A DNA stretch of 41,364 bases from DAOTVS01 sp034436375 (GTDB lineage: Bacteria; Chloroflexota; Anaerolineae; SpSt-313). A program made the translations under genes and the position numbers. Position 1 is the stretch's first letter. Each line of letters opens with the position of its first letter. Below the pieces are notes generated by a model. It made no database searches and was not told the DNA's origin. It saw nothing but the letters and a program-made list of their open reading frames with translations. This document shows, piece after piece, positions 1-7,360 of this stretch. The DNA lies in assembly GCA_034436375.1 (NCBI GenBank), contig DAOTVS010000206.1, positions 1 through 41,364 on the forward strand. The letters run 5' to 3'.

Positions 1-237
1 GGCAGAGACCTGGACCAACGGGCAACATCCCTGCGCGCCATGCTGCCGGCGGCGCTCCTGGCCGAATACGATGAGTTCTGCCGTAAGAAAGGTGGTCGAG
101 CCATCGCAGCCATCCGGCGCGGCCTGTGCGAGGGCTGCCGCGTGAGCGTGCCGACAGGCGTGGTACAACAGGTGCGCCGCGGCAATGAAACATGCTATTG
201 CTCAAGCTGCGGCCGTATTCTTTGTGTGATAGAATAG
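1..237 (+). CDS. C4-type zinc ribbon protein (DUF164/CdsZ-like), 3' end only
   Basis: The reading frame is open from the first base, so this is the C-terminal 78 residues of a gene that begins outside the window. It has two CxxC knuckles (CEGC and CSSC) about 23 residues apart, with a conserved-looking LCEGCRVSVP segment and a CGRILCVIE tail. That is the typical zinc ribbon closing proteins of the DUF164 (zf-RING_7) family, whose missing N-terminal part is normally a long coiled coil. The molecular role of the family is poorly defined, and nucleic-acid binding is only suspected. The gene ends with tandem TAG TAG stops. An internal ATG at position 40 exists but is unlikely to be the start, because the frame continues upstream with good family-like sequence. 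Confidence 0.75.
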   Translation, partial: GRDLDQRATSLRAMLPAALLAEYDEFCRKKGGRAIAAIRRGLCEGCRVSVPTGVVQQVRRGNETCYCSSCGRILCVIE

Positions 238-303
238 TAGGGGTAGGCCTCAGACCTGCCCCAAGTCTCAGACCTGGCCTGCAGGGTCATCTAACCCTTT
301 GAG
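238..303. repeat. Spacer with a 9-bp direct repeat (TCAGACCTG)
   Basis: TCAGACCTG occurs at 250-258 and again at 268-276, exactly 18 bp apart, separated by another 9-mer. The core CAGACCTG recurs in the palindrome at 7248-7262 upstream of the radical SAM gene. The function is unknown. It fits the pattern of short-period repeats seen in other spacers of this window. Confidence 0.45.
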
Positions 304-2439
304 GTGACTGTGCCACAACCCGTCAACAACCCGTTCACGCCCGATGAGCCTATCACGACTGAGGAGCGCTTTTACGGGCGTGAGGACGCTATAGAGTGGA
401 TTGACGATCGTTTCGTCGAGGGGCAATGCCTCGTGGCGGTGTACGGCACGCCGCGCATCGGCAAGACTTCGCTCCTCTTTCGGCTACGGCCCCGCCTTGC
501 CGGCAGATGCATCCCCATCTATGTGGACCTGGGCTCTTTTCCCCAGGCGCCGACGCGCGACCTCCTTTGGCGCCTGCTGACCCAGGTGCACCAGGAGCTG
601 ACGCAGGAGCATGAGGGCATACCCGCGCTCTCGGAAGAGCAGTTTCTGGCGCAACCCGACTATCTGCACGAGGTGGTGTTGCCCCTCTGGCGGCCGCTTT
701 TGCATGGCAAGCATGTGGCCCTCCTTCTCGACGGTCTGGATTTGGGTCAGGTCCGAGAAGGCAGTTGGGCCGAGTTCCTGCTGCGCCTGCAGGAGATACT
801 GGCACGAGAGAAGGATCTCTACGCGGTCATCACCGTCAATGGCGCGCCGGAGCAGGACGAGTCGGTGCCGGCGTTGCGCAAGGTGCCGAAATGGGACCTG
901 GACTATCTGACCGAGGGCCAGACCGAAGATTTGCTGGTGGGCACCGCGCGCTATCAGTTGGGCTTTGACTATGATGCCCTGCGCCGCATCTACGCCCTGA
1001 CCGGGGGGCATCCTTACCTGGTGCAGGTCTATGGCGCCGAGCTCTACCGGCGGCTGGCCCCCTTTGGCCAGGTGACGATCCATATGGTGAACGACCTGAC
1101 GCCCGTGGTGTTGAGTATCGCCAGCCAGCTCTTCGCCGATGCCTGGGAAGGCCTGCTGCGTCAGGATAAGGTGGCCCTTTCCGCCGTGGGGGCCATGCAT
1201 GGCTACCGGGGCGCCATCACGCCCTGGGATGTCGTCCTTTTCCTCCGCCGTGCGGGCTATAGTGTGACGACGGAAGCGATGGAGCAGGCGCTGCGCGAGC
1301 TCTGCCGGCAGCACATCATGCACTGGTATGGGGGGACGGCGCACACGCTGCGCATGGAGCTCTGGAGCGTCTGGCTGGCCGATACCCATCCTCTGACGGA
1401 AGTGCTCCACGGCAAACGCTCGCAGCGCCCGGATGATGGGATGATTCGTCAGCCGCGCCTGGCCGTCGAGTGGGGCACTTTGCTGCTGTGGGTCGGCCTG
1501 GGGCTGGCTGTCATCTTGGTGGTGCGCGTATGGACGGCGCGAAACAGTCACCGCCCCGCCATGACGCCCCAGCCCACCCTGACCGCCATCTGGGCGACGG
1601 ATGAGCCGACGCCGACCCGCGTTCCGCTGCCCGGGCTCATCGCCTATATGGCGCAGTCCACACCGAACGATCCCTGGGGCATCTGGGTCATGCATGATGA
1701 CGGCACTGATCCGGTATGCCTGAGCGACGGCTCGGGCGAGGATACTATGCCTGCCTGGTCGCCCGATGGCAAGCAGATCGCCTTTATCTCGAACCGCAGC
1801 GGCCACCGCAACGTGTGGGTCATGAACGCCGATGGCAGCCAGCCGGTGAATATCACCCGCAGTGCGGCTGATGACTGGACGCCCTGCTGGTCACCCGACG
1901 GCTCACAGCTTGCCTTTGCCTCGAACCGTGATGGTAACTGGGAGATCTATACCTGCAAGCGCGACGGCTCGGCCCTGCTCCGGCTCACCACGAACAAGGC
2001 TGCCGATTATGCTCCCTCCTGGTCGCCCGACGGCAAACGCATCGCCTTTGTCTCGGAGCGCGACGGCAATGAGGAGATCTATGTGATCAATGCCGACGGC
2101 TCCGGCTTGACCCGCCTGACCGATAACAAGGTGACCGATTTTGCTCCGCACTGGTCGCCCGACGGCCAGCAGATCGCCTTTGAGACCTATCGCGATGGCA
2201 ACATGGAGATCTATGTCATGAACGCCGACGGCTCCAACCAGCACGATATCAGCAACGACCCCAAGTCCGATGAGCACTGGCCCTGCTGGTCGCCCGACGG
2301 CAAGCGGATCACATACTATTCCAACAAGAGCGGCAACTGGGATATCTGGGCCATGCTGGCTGACGGCAGCCAGCAGGTCAATTTGACCGCGAGCCAGGGC
2401 ATCGAGCAGGCGCCCGCGTGGCAACCCAAGGCGCCCTAG
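304..2439 (+). CDS. Membrane-anchored AAA/STAND-like ATPase fused to a TolB-like beta-propeller
   Basis: The protein has 711 residues in three parts. An N-terminal P-loop ATPase opens with an NPF...FYGRE motif, followed by Walker A GTPRIGKTS (about 48-56) and Walker B-like VALLLDGLD (about 138-146). A winged-helix-like segment follows, then one transmembrane helix (about 391-411). A Pro/Thr-rich linker leads to about six PD40/WD40-type blades (about 446-708), each with a WSPDG and a DG-rich strand, as in TolB. The predicted topology is ATPase in the cytoplasm and propeller outside. That suggests an outside-in or inside-out signalling device or a scaffold, but no function is known. The start may be GTG 310 instead, because GAGGTG at 301-306 would then be its ribosome binding site. 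The gene stands alone on this strand. Its stop shares the CTAG palindrome with the convergent yggU. Confidence 0.8.
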   Translation: MTVPQPVNNPFTPDEPITTEERFYGREDAIEWIDDRFVEGQCLVAVYGTPRIGKTSLLFRLRPRLAGRCIPIYVDLGSFPQAPTRDLLWRLLTQVHQELTQEHEGIPALSEEQFLAQPDYLHEVVLPLWRPLLHGKHVALLLDGLDLGQVREGSWAEFLLRLQEILAREKDLYAVITVNGAPEQDESVPALRKVPKWDLDYLTEGQTEDLLVGTARYQLGFDYDALRRIYALTGGHPYLVQVYGAELYRRLAPFGQVTIHMVNDLTPVVLSIASQLFADAWEGLLRQDKVALSAVGAMHGYRGAITPWDVVLFLRRAGYSVTTEAMEQALRELCRQHIMHWYGGTAHTLRMELWSVWLADTHPLTEVLHGKRSQRPDDGMIRQPRLAVEWGTLLLWVGLGLAVILVVRVWTARNSHRPAMTPQPTLTAIWATDEPTPTRVPLPGLIAYMAQSTPNDPWGIWVMHDDGTDPVCLSDGSGEDTMPAWSPDGKQIAFISNRSGHRNVWVMNADGSQPVNITRSAADDWTPCWSPDGSQLAFASNRDGNWEIYTCKRDGSALLRLTTNKAADYAPSWSPDGKRIAFVSERDGNEEIYVINADGSGLTRLTDNKVTDFAPHWSPDGQQIAFETYRDGNMEIYVMNADGSNQHDISNDPKSDEHWPCWSPDGKRITYYSNKSGNWDIWAMLADGSQQVNLTASQGIEQAPAWQPKAP

Positions 2440-2741
2440 AGCGTAACCTTGCGCAGGAGCCGCGTGGCGACGGCGGCTGCATCCAACCCCTCGATCCGCA
2501 CGACCTTGCGCCGGCCATGCTCGCCAGCGTGCAGGCTCAAGTCGCGTTTGCGCAGACCGAGGGCCTCTGCCAGAAAGGCGATCAACGCCTCGTTGGCGGC
2601 GCCTTCCACGGGCGGTGCGGCGATACGCAGCTTGAGGGCATCACCCTGTGGGCCCACGACCTGATTTTTGCGCGCCCGTGGGATCACCTGCACGGTGATG
2701 GTGACGCCGGTTGGATCTTCCGCTGTGATCCAGGGCTCCAT
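2436..2741 (-). CDS. yggU: YggU/DUF167 family protein
   Basis: A 101-residue protein with the DUF167 core: a TVQVIPRARKNQV strand near the N-terminus, LKLRIAAPPVEGAANEALI in the middle and a SLHAGEHGRRKVVRI segment. The family is small, widely conserved and structurally characterised, but its role is unknown. The ATG at 2741 is preferred over the upstream in-frame TTG at 2759, because GGAAGGGG lies at good spacing before the ATG. It is the last gene of the minus-strand cluster after yggT, a pairing seen in many bacteria. A hairpin with a T-run separates it from yggT, so its expression may be lower or read-through dependent. Its stop overlaps the stop of the convergent ATPase gene. Confidence 0.85.
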   Translation of the reverse strand: MEPWITAEDPTGVTITVQVIPRARKNQVVGPQGDALKLRIAAPPVEGAANEALIAFLAEALGLRKRDLSLHAGEHGRRKVVRIEGLDAAAVATRLLRKVTL

Positions 2742-2757
2742 GCTCCTATCCCCTTCC

Positions 2758-2801
2758 AAAAAACAGACTTCCCAAGTCGGGAAGGCTTGGGAAGTCTGTT
2801 T
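2758..2801 (-). terminator. Intrinsic terminator-like hairpin between yggT and yggU
   Basis: There is a perfect 16-bp inverted repeat, arms 2761-2776 and 2786-2801, with a 9-nt loop. On the minus strand the stem is followed by six T residues (2763-2758), the form of a rho-independent terminator. The stem and loop are built of 9-mers (CTTCCCAAG, TCGGGAAGG, CTTGGGAAG), so it may also belong to a dispersed repeat family. Confidence 0.75.
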
Positions 2802-2805
2802 CAGC

Positions 2806-3072
2806 CTAATGGATTACCCCTACCAGGGCCGACAACAACACCTGCTGCAGCACCGAGAGCAGGATCATGGCCAGAATCGGGGTAACATCGATCATGCCGA
2901 TGGGCGGCACAATGCGCCGCAACGGTTCCAAAATGGGATCTGTAATCTGGTAGATCAGCGAAACCAGGGGACTATAGGGGTTTACGCGCAGCCACGACAG
3001 GACGACGCGGATCAGGATAGCCAGGTTCAGCACCCAGAAAAGCAGATCAATGAATGAAATTAACCAGCTCAT
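2806..3072 (-). CDS. yggT: YggT/YlmG family membrane protein
   Basis: An 88-residue protein with two hydrophobic helices (about 3-25 and 66-86). They flank a conserved loop containing WLRVNPYSPL and ITDPILEPLRRIVPP, which is the YggT (YlmG/Ycf19) signature. Homologues are linked to cell division and chloroplast nucleoid or membrane organisation, but the biochemistry is unknown. Its ATG overlaps the stop of proC as ATGA, so the two are translationally coupled. In Gram-positives the homologue ylmG sits next to sepF in the ylm block. Confidence 0.9.
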   Translation of the reverse strand: MSWLISFIDLLFWVLNLAILIRVVLSWLRVNPYSPLVSLIYQITDPILEPLRRIVPPIGMIDVTPILAMILLSVLQQVLLSALVGVIH

Positions 3073-3899
3073 TCGTCAGTGAGCCCTCCCAAATAACGCG
3101 ACTTTTTAAAAGCCGCCCAGATTGCGCGTGAGAGGGCGGCGCGCAGCCCGCCCTTCTCCAGCTGATAAAGCGCCTCGGCCGAGGTGCCCCCCGGGGATGT
3201 CACCATATTGCGCAGTTCGGCCGGGTGCAGGTTCGTTTCCCGGGCAAAGGCGACCGAGCCCTGCAGGGTCTGGAGCACCAGCTTTCGGGCCACTTCCCGT
3301 GAAAAGCCCAGGTGCACGCCCGCATCGATCAGCGCTTCCATAAAAAGAAAGACATAGGCCGGCCCGGTGCCGCTGAGGGCCGTGGCCATGTCAAGATAAT
3401 CCTCGCCGTCGACCGCCAATTCCTCGCCCAGGGACTGCAGGATGGCGCGCGCTTGCTCTCGCTGCTGCTCACTCACTTCGGGTGTGCTCATCCAGACGGA
3501 CATGCCCTGCCCGATCTGTGCGGGTGTGTTGGGCATGACGCGCACGATGGTGCGATGGCCCAGCCCTTTGGCGATTTTACCGATGCGCGCTCCTGCCACA
3601 ATAGAGATGATCAGCGCATCGGGGCGAAGCTGGCCCTGCAGCGGGGCCAGTACGTGAGGCAGCACCTGTGGCTTGACGGCGAGCACAACAATGTGCGCCT
3701 GCTGCACAGCCTCGACGTTATCGGTCGTAACGCGGATCTGGTAGCGGGCCGCCAGTTCGCGCCCGCGCTCTGCCCGGTTATCGCTGGCGATGATGGCCTC
3801 GGGTTCCACCAGGCGCCGGGCCAGCAGACCGCCGATAATCGCTTCGCCCATCACACCCGAGCCGATGAATGCAATGCGGGTATTCTCCAGGGCACTCAT
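3069..3899 (-). CDS. proC: Pyrroline-5-carboxylate reductase
   Basis: A 276-residue enzyme that reduces 1-pyrroline-5-carboxylate to L-proline with NAD(P)H, the last step of proline synthesis. It acts in the cytosol. The N-terminal Rossmann motif is FIGSGVMGEAI. Family motifs VKPQVLP, MPNTPAQIGQG and the C-terminal dimerisation/active region with TALSGTGPAYVF and MVTSPGGTSAEAL are all present, and the length is typical. It lies between yggS and yggT, where sepF stands in Gram-positive ylm clusters. This yggS-proC-yggT order is common in bacteria. An AAGGAG lies about 13 nt before the ATG, which is longer than usual. Confidence 0.95.
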   Translation of the reverse strand: MSALENTRIAFIGSGVMGEAIIGGLLARRLVEPEAIIASDNRAERGRELAARYQIRVTTDNVEAVQQAHIVVLAVKPQVLPHVLAPLQGQLRPDALIISIVAGARIGKIAKGLGHRTIVRVMPNTPAQIGQGMSVWMSTPEVSEQQREQARAILQSLGEELAVDGEDYLDMATALSGTGPAYVFLFMEALIDAGVHLGFSREVARKLVLQTLQGSVAFARETNLHPAELRNMVTSPGGTSAEALYQLEKGGLRAALSRAIWAAFKKSRYLGGLTDE

Positions 3900-4013
3900 A
3901 GGGTTTCCCGTTTCTCCTTATCTTGGCAATATCACATTGGCCATGGCAAGTACTTTGGGGTCCGTCGACCCTGATAGCGCCAATGACATCTGCGCGGATG
4001 TCCCGAGCATCGA

Positions 4014-4763
4014 TCACCCTCGGGGGCCGAACAGGGCGCGCCCCAGCCGCACCATCGTGCTGCCCTCTTCGATGGCTACCTCGTAATCGTCGCTCATACC
4101 CATCGAGAGTTCGCGCCATGCGCCCTCGGGAAAGCGCCCTCGGAGCGCGTCGCGCAGCTGCCGTAGCCGCCGGAAGAACGGCCGCGCTTGCTCCGGGTCG
4201 GCCACCAGCGGTGCAATCGTCATGAGCCCCTGCACGGCCAGGTGCGGCAGAGCCAGGATGGCCTCTATATCGGCGTAGAGCGCCGCCGATTGCCCGGCAT
4301 CCTCGGGCCAGCGCCCGGCGGGCAGCCCGAATTTGCTCGCCTCACCAGAGATGTTGATTTCCAACAGCACCGGCAGGGGCCGCTCCAGGTCGGCCGCCTG
4401 CCGGTCCAGCCGCATGGCCAGGCGCAGGCTGTCCAGCGAATGGATCTCGTCAAAGAGCGTTACTGCCTGATGCACCTTCCGGCTTTGCAGATGGCCGATC
4501 AGGCACCAACGCAGCCGGTCATACGCCTCTGGGCCCAGTATCTCGCGGATCTGCGGCAGTTTGTCCACTGCCTCCTCCACCCGATTCTCGCCAAAGCAAT
4601 CGACGCCCAGTCTGGCGAGGGCAGCCACCCGCTCCGCGGGCACCGTCTTGCTCACCGCAACCAGGCGCACGTCCTCCGGCGCCCTCCCTGCCCGCTGCGC
4701 AGCGGCGGCGATCCGGCTGCGCACGCTCTCCAGCCGTTCTCGTAGCTCCTGTTCGCTTCCCAT
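4014..4763 (-). CDS. yggS: PLP homeostasis protein (YggS/PLPBP family)
   Basis: A 249-residue, single-domain, alanine-racemase-like PLP barrel that binds pyridoxal phosphate without known catalytic activity and buffers B6 vitamers. The PLP lysine is in VAVSKTVPAE. FGENRVEEA, the IGHLQSRKV loop and the C-terminal MGMSDDYEVAI and RLGRALFG phosphate-binding motifs are present. The ATG at 4763 is chosen because AGGGG lies 6 nt upstream, while the TTG two codons earlier abuts it. About 114 nt separate it from proC downstream. It corresponds to ylmE of the Gram-positive division-associated block. Confidence 0.93.
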   Translation of the reverse strand: MGSEQELRERLESVRSRIAAAAQRAGRAPEDVRLVAVSKTVPAERVAALARLGVDCFGENRVEEAVDKLPQIREILGPEAYDRLRWCLIGHLQSRKVHQAVTLFDEIHSLDSLRLAMRLDRQAADLERPLPVLLEINISGEASKFGLPAGRWPEDAGQSAALYADIEAILALPHLAVQGLMTIAPLVADPEQARPFFRRLRQLRDALRGRFPEGAWRELSMGMSDDYEVAIEEGSTMVRLGRALFGPRG

Positions 4764-4784
4764 AGGCAACCCCTAGACTCAGAA

Positions 4785-4882
4785 GGAAACTGCAGATGAA
4801 CGCAGATGGACGCAGATGATCCACAAAAATCTCCAAAGACCTGAAGCCCGACTTGGGCAGATCAGCGTTTATCTGCGGTTCC
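4785..4882. repeat. Inverted element made of 10-bp CGCAGATGRA-type units
   Basis: The left arm contains three tandem 10-mers, TGCAGATGAA, CGCAGATGGA and CGCAGATGAT, at 4791-4820, preceded by GGAAAC. The right arm (4860-4882) is an imperfect reverse complement with one unit fewer. The loop is about 40 nt. It lies in the spacer between pgeF and yggS. Repeats of this look are, to my recollection, widespread in some GC-rich environmental genomes. No coding function is evident. Confidence 0.65.
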
Positions 4883-4911
4883 ATACCGTCCTCCGCGAGA
4901 GACCGTATTCC

Positions 4912-5688
4912 TCATGTCAGCGCCACGATGGCCGCAAAGCGCCCGGTGCGGCCGTGCTCGCGCCGGTGCGAAAAGAACTCATCGCAGTGACAGCTCGTGC
5001 ACAAGTCTGCAGATACGGCCCGATGCACGCCGGCCTCTTTCAGAGCGAGGACGTTGGCCTGCGTCAGGTCCAGGTGTACGGTCCCCATAGCGTGCCGGCT
5101 CACGACCTGTGGCCCAAAACGCCGTATGAATTGCTCGCCCAATTCCGCCCCGACCTCATAGCAGCAGGCGCCGATGCAAGGGCCAATACCTGCCCACAGG
5201 TCTCCCGGCGCCGAGCCGAACTCTGCCCGCATGGCCTGCACGGCCAGGGCGGCGATGCCCGCCAGGGCGCCTCGCCAACCGGCGTGGATCAGCCCCACGG
5301 CACGCCGCTGGCGATCATAGAGCACGATGGGCGCGCAGTCGGCGAAACGCAGAAAGAGGGCCATGCCCGGCTCATCCGTCAGCAGCCCATCCGTCTCGTC
5401 GATGACGCGGCCGCCCTCGGCCGCGCCCACGCGGACGATGCGGGTGCTGTGTACCTGAAAAGGCGTGGCCACCCGTGCCTCGTCCAGCTCAAGGGCCGCA
5501 TACAGACGCCGGCGATTTTCCGCCACGGCCTCCGCGTCGTCGCCTACGCTGCCGCCCACGTTCAGGCTGGCGTAAGGGGACCGGCTCACTCCGCCCAGAC
5601 GCGTGAAAAAGCCGTGGCGCAGCCCGGGCTCGGCGGCCAGGGCCGCGAACTGGTAATAGACCAACCCACTGCGTTCGGTTCGGATCAT
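4912..5688 (-). CDS. pgeF: Peptidoglycan editing factor / multicopper-oxidase-like (YfiH/YlmD family)
   Basis: A 258-residue protein of the PgeF/YfiH family. In E. coli PgeF prevents misincorporation of L-Ser for L-Ala in the peptidoglycan stem, and other members show laccase-like or purine nucleoside phosphorylase activity. The metal-site signatures are visible: HGFFTRLGGVS, ASLNVGGSVGD, RFADCAPIVLYD, HAGWRGALAG, GPCIGACCYEV and the C-terminal SCHCDEFFSHRRE. The ATG overlaps the radical SAM stop as ATGA. Its position at the head of pgeF-yggS-proC-yggT parallels ylmD-ylmE. A peptidoglycan quality role fits the adjacent dcw cluster. Confidence 0.9.
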   Translation of the reverse strand: MIRTERSGLVYYQFAALAAEPGLRHGFFTRLGGVSRSPYASLNVGGSVGDDAEAVAENRRRLYAALELDEARVATPFQVHSTRIVRVGAAEGGRVIDETDGLLTDEPGMALFLRFADCAPIVLYDRQRRAVGLIHAGWRGALAGIAALAVQAMRAEFGSAPGDLWAGIGPCIGACCYEVGAELGEQFIRRFGPQVVSRHAMGTVHLDLTQANVLALKEAGVHRAVSADLCTSCHCDEFFSHRREHGRTGRFAAIVALT

Positions 5689-7217
5689 CGGCTCACCGGC
5701 TCACAGGTCTCACGCACCCCATCCCATGGGAGCGGCTCCTCCGCCGCCCGCGCCCGCAGGTATTCCTCTTCGTCGATTCCCGCCTCGTGCAGCATGCGGC
5801 GCCAGGCCGCCAGAGATGGCTTTTGCAATCTGGCCAGGGCCTGCCCCAGGCGCGCATCGCCCCGTGCCAACACACCCTGCACACGCGCCCAGGCAGCCCC
5901 TTCGCTGCGTACAGCAATCCTGACCGGCCGCAGCTCGCGCTTCAGCAGCTTGATCCGGCCGTCAATGGTCGCCGCCTCAGCCATGGCCCGGCGCTCAAAG
6001 GGTGTGTGCGGTTTGGGCACAAAGGGCGTGACGTTCACTGTCACGTTGCGCCGGAACTGAGCCTGCACCTCTCGCGCCAGGTCGGCGATGGCCTGCACAT
6101 CGGCCTCTGTCTCGTCGGGCAGGCCGATCATAAAGTAGAGCTTGAGCTGCGGAAAGCCGTGCTCACGGGCCCGCGCGGCTGCGGTTAGAATCTGCTCGCG
6201 CGTGATCCCTTTGCTCACCAGGCGCCGCAGCCGTTCGGAGCCCGCCTCTGGAGCCACGGTGAGGGTCTGCGTGCCGCTGGCCGAGAGGGCCTGTAGCAGC
6301 GACTCGGGCAAGGGATCCACCCGCAGGGAAGAGACGGCGATCTGAGCGCCGAGCTTGCGCAGCCCCTCCAGCAGCGCATCAATCTCGACATAATCGGAGA
6401 CGGCGGCGCCGACCAGGCCCAGCGTACGCCGGTAGCGCAGGCCCTCTTCGGCCTGTGCCAGGATCGAGCCGACACTGCGCTGGCGCAGGGGGCGATAGAG
6501 ATACCCGGCCAGGCAAAAGCGGCAGCCGCGCTTGCAGCCCCGGGAGATCTCGATCAGGTACATATCGCCAAACTCGGTATGGGGCGAGAGCACCGTCGAG
6601 TGAGTGGGATAGCGGTCCATGTCTGCCAGCCACTGTCGCTGCACGGGAAGTGGGCTCTCGCCGGGCACATACACGCCGGGCAGGCGGCTCAGCGCCCGGC
6701 GCTGCTCACTGCGGGGCGCCGTGGCCACCTCGGCCAGGATATCGATCAGCGCATCCAGCTCTTGCTCTGGCTCGCCGATAAAGGCGGCATCGATGAGCGG
6801 CGCCATCAGCTCCGGGTTGGCCGTGGGCACGGGCCCCCCAACCAACAACAGAGGCGCGCTCTCCTCGCGCTCGGCCGCCAGGGCCGGCAGCCCGGCGCGG
6901 CGCAGCATGTCGATCAGGTTCAGCAGATCCAGCTCAAAAGAAACAGAAACGGCCAGCACGCCAAAGGCATCCAGCGGCTGCTGGCTCTCCACAGAGTAGG
7001 GGAGCCCCTCCGGCGCCCAAAAGACGCGTTCGGCCACCACATCCGGCCTCTGGTTAAAGAGCCGGTAGAGGGTCTGTAACCCCAGGCTCGACATGCCCAC
7101 ATAATAGCTATTGGCATAGACCAGGGCGATGGGCAACTTGCCCCCCCAGTCCTTGCTGATTGTGCCCTCTTCGGCGGCCAGCGTCTCGCGCGCCCGACGC
7201 ACCGCATCCCACTTCAC
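5685..7217 (-). CDS. B12-binding-type radical SAM protein (TIGR03960-like)
   Basis: A 510-residue protein. An N-terminal Rossmann-like part (about 28-190) resembles the degenerate cobalamin-binding region of this family. It is followed by a radical SAM core with the 4Fe-4S motif CKRGCRFC (C228, C232, C235), then VAPEAGSERLRR and KLYFMIGLPDE, which are typical SAM-barrel segments. The family lies near YgiQ/TIGR03960-type proteins, and the substrate is not known. Relatives are often followed or fused by a DUF2344 domain acting in RNA modification, and that domain is absent here. It starts at GTG 7217 with AGGAG about 8 nt upstream. It heads the minus-strand cluster and is coupled to pgeF by an ATGA overlap. 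Confidence 0.85.
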   Translation of the reverse strand: MKWDAVRRARETLAAEEGTISKDWGGKLPIALVYANSYYVGMSSLGLQTLYRLFNQRPDVVAERVFWAPEGLPYSVESQQPLDAFGVLAVSVSFELDLLNLIDMLRRAGLPALAAEREESAPLLLVGGPVPTANPELMAPLIDAAFIGEPEQELDALIDILAEVATAPRSEQRRALSRLPGVYVPGESPLPVQRQWLADMDRYPTHSTVLSPHTEFGDMYLIEISRGCKRGCRFCLAGYLYRPLRQRSVGSILAQAEEGLRYRRTLGLVGAAVSDYVEIDALLEGLRKLGAQIAVSSLRVDPLPESLLQALSASGTQTLTVAPEAGSERLRRLVSKGITREQILTAAARAREHGFPQLKLYFMIGLPDETEADVQAIADLAREVQAQFRRNVTVNVTPFVPKPHTPFERRAMAEAATIDGRIKLLKRELRPVRIAVRSEGAAWARVQGVLARGDARLGQALARLQKPSLAAWRRMLHEAGIDEEEYLRARAAEEPLPWDGVRETCEPVSR

Positions 7218-7247
7218 AATACCCGCTCCTGGTGTAGCCTCAAATCC

Positions 7248-7262
7248 AGACCTGTCAGGTCT
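7248..7262. repeat. AGACCTG palindrome in the radical SAM gene leader
   Basis: AGACCTGTCAGGTCT is a perfect 7-bp palindrome with one central base, located in the predicted 5' untranslated region of the minus-strand gene. The half-site core matches the direct repeats at 250-276. It could be a dispersed repeat or an operator. No regulator can be assigned. Confidence 0.4.
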
Positions 7263-7290
7263 ATTCCCATTTGGGAGGTTGAGTCCGTAG

Positions 7291-7319
7291 ATGATAACTC
7301 ATTTGCGGTGACAAGTCAA
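7291..7319 (-). promoter_or_regulatory. Sigma-70-type promoter for the radical SAM-pgeF-yggS-proC-yggT cluster
   Basis: On the minus strand, TTGACT (7319-7314), a 17-bp spacer and TATCAT (7296-7291) lie about 75 bp before the GTG start of the radical SAM gene. It is back-to-back with the rnpB promoter, with only six bases between the two -35 elements. Confidence 0.75.
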
Positions 7320-7325
7320 TCGCTC

Positions 7326-7354
7326 TTGACATTTATGTTCAGCCATGCTAGACT
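7326..7354 (+). promoter_or_regulatory. Promoter of rnpB
   Basis: TTGACA (7326-7331), a 17-bp spacer and TAGACT (7349-7354) place transcription start near 7361, just before the 5' strand of RNase P RNA helix P1. Confidence 0.85.
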
Positions 7355-7360
7355 GTGGCT

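Noticed and set aside
484..1806. 440-residue open frame on the minus strand
   Set aside because: It is a shadow of the ATPase-propeller gene. It has His/Gln/Arg-rich composition without any domain, typical of antisense frames in GC-rich DNA.
4785..4882. Possible CRISPR array
   Set aside because: The repeats are 10 bp, contiguous and degenerate, with no unique spacers and no cas genes nearby.
4816..6060. 414-residue open frame on the plus strand
   Set aside because: It lies antisense to pgeF and the radical SAM gene, both well supported. No recognisable motif.
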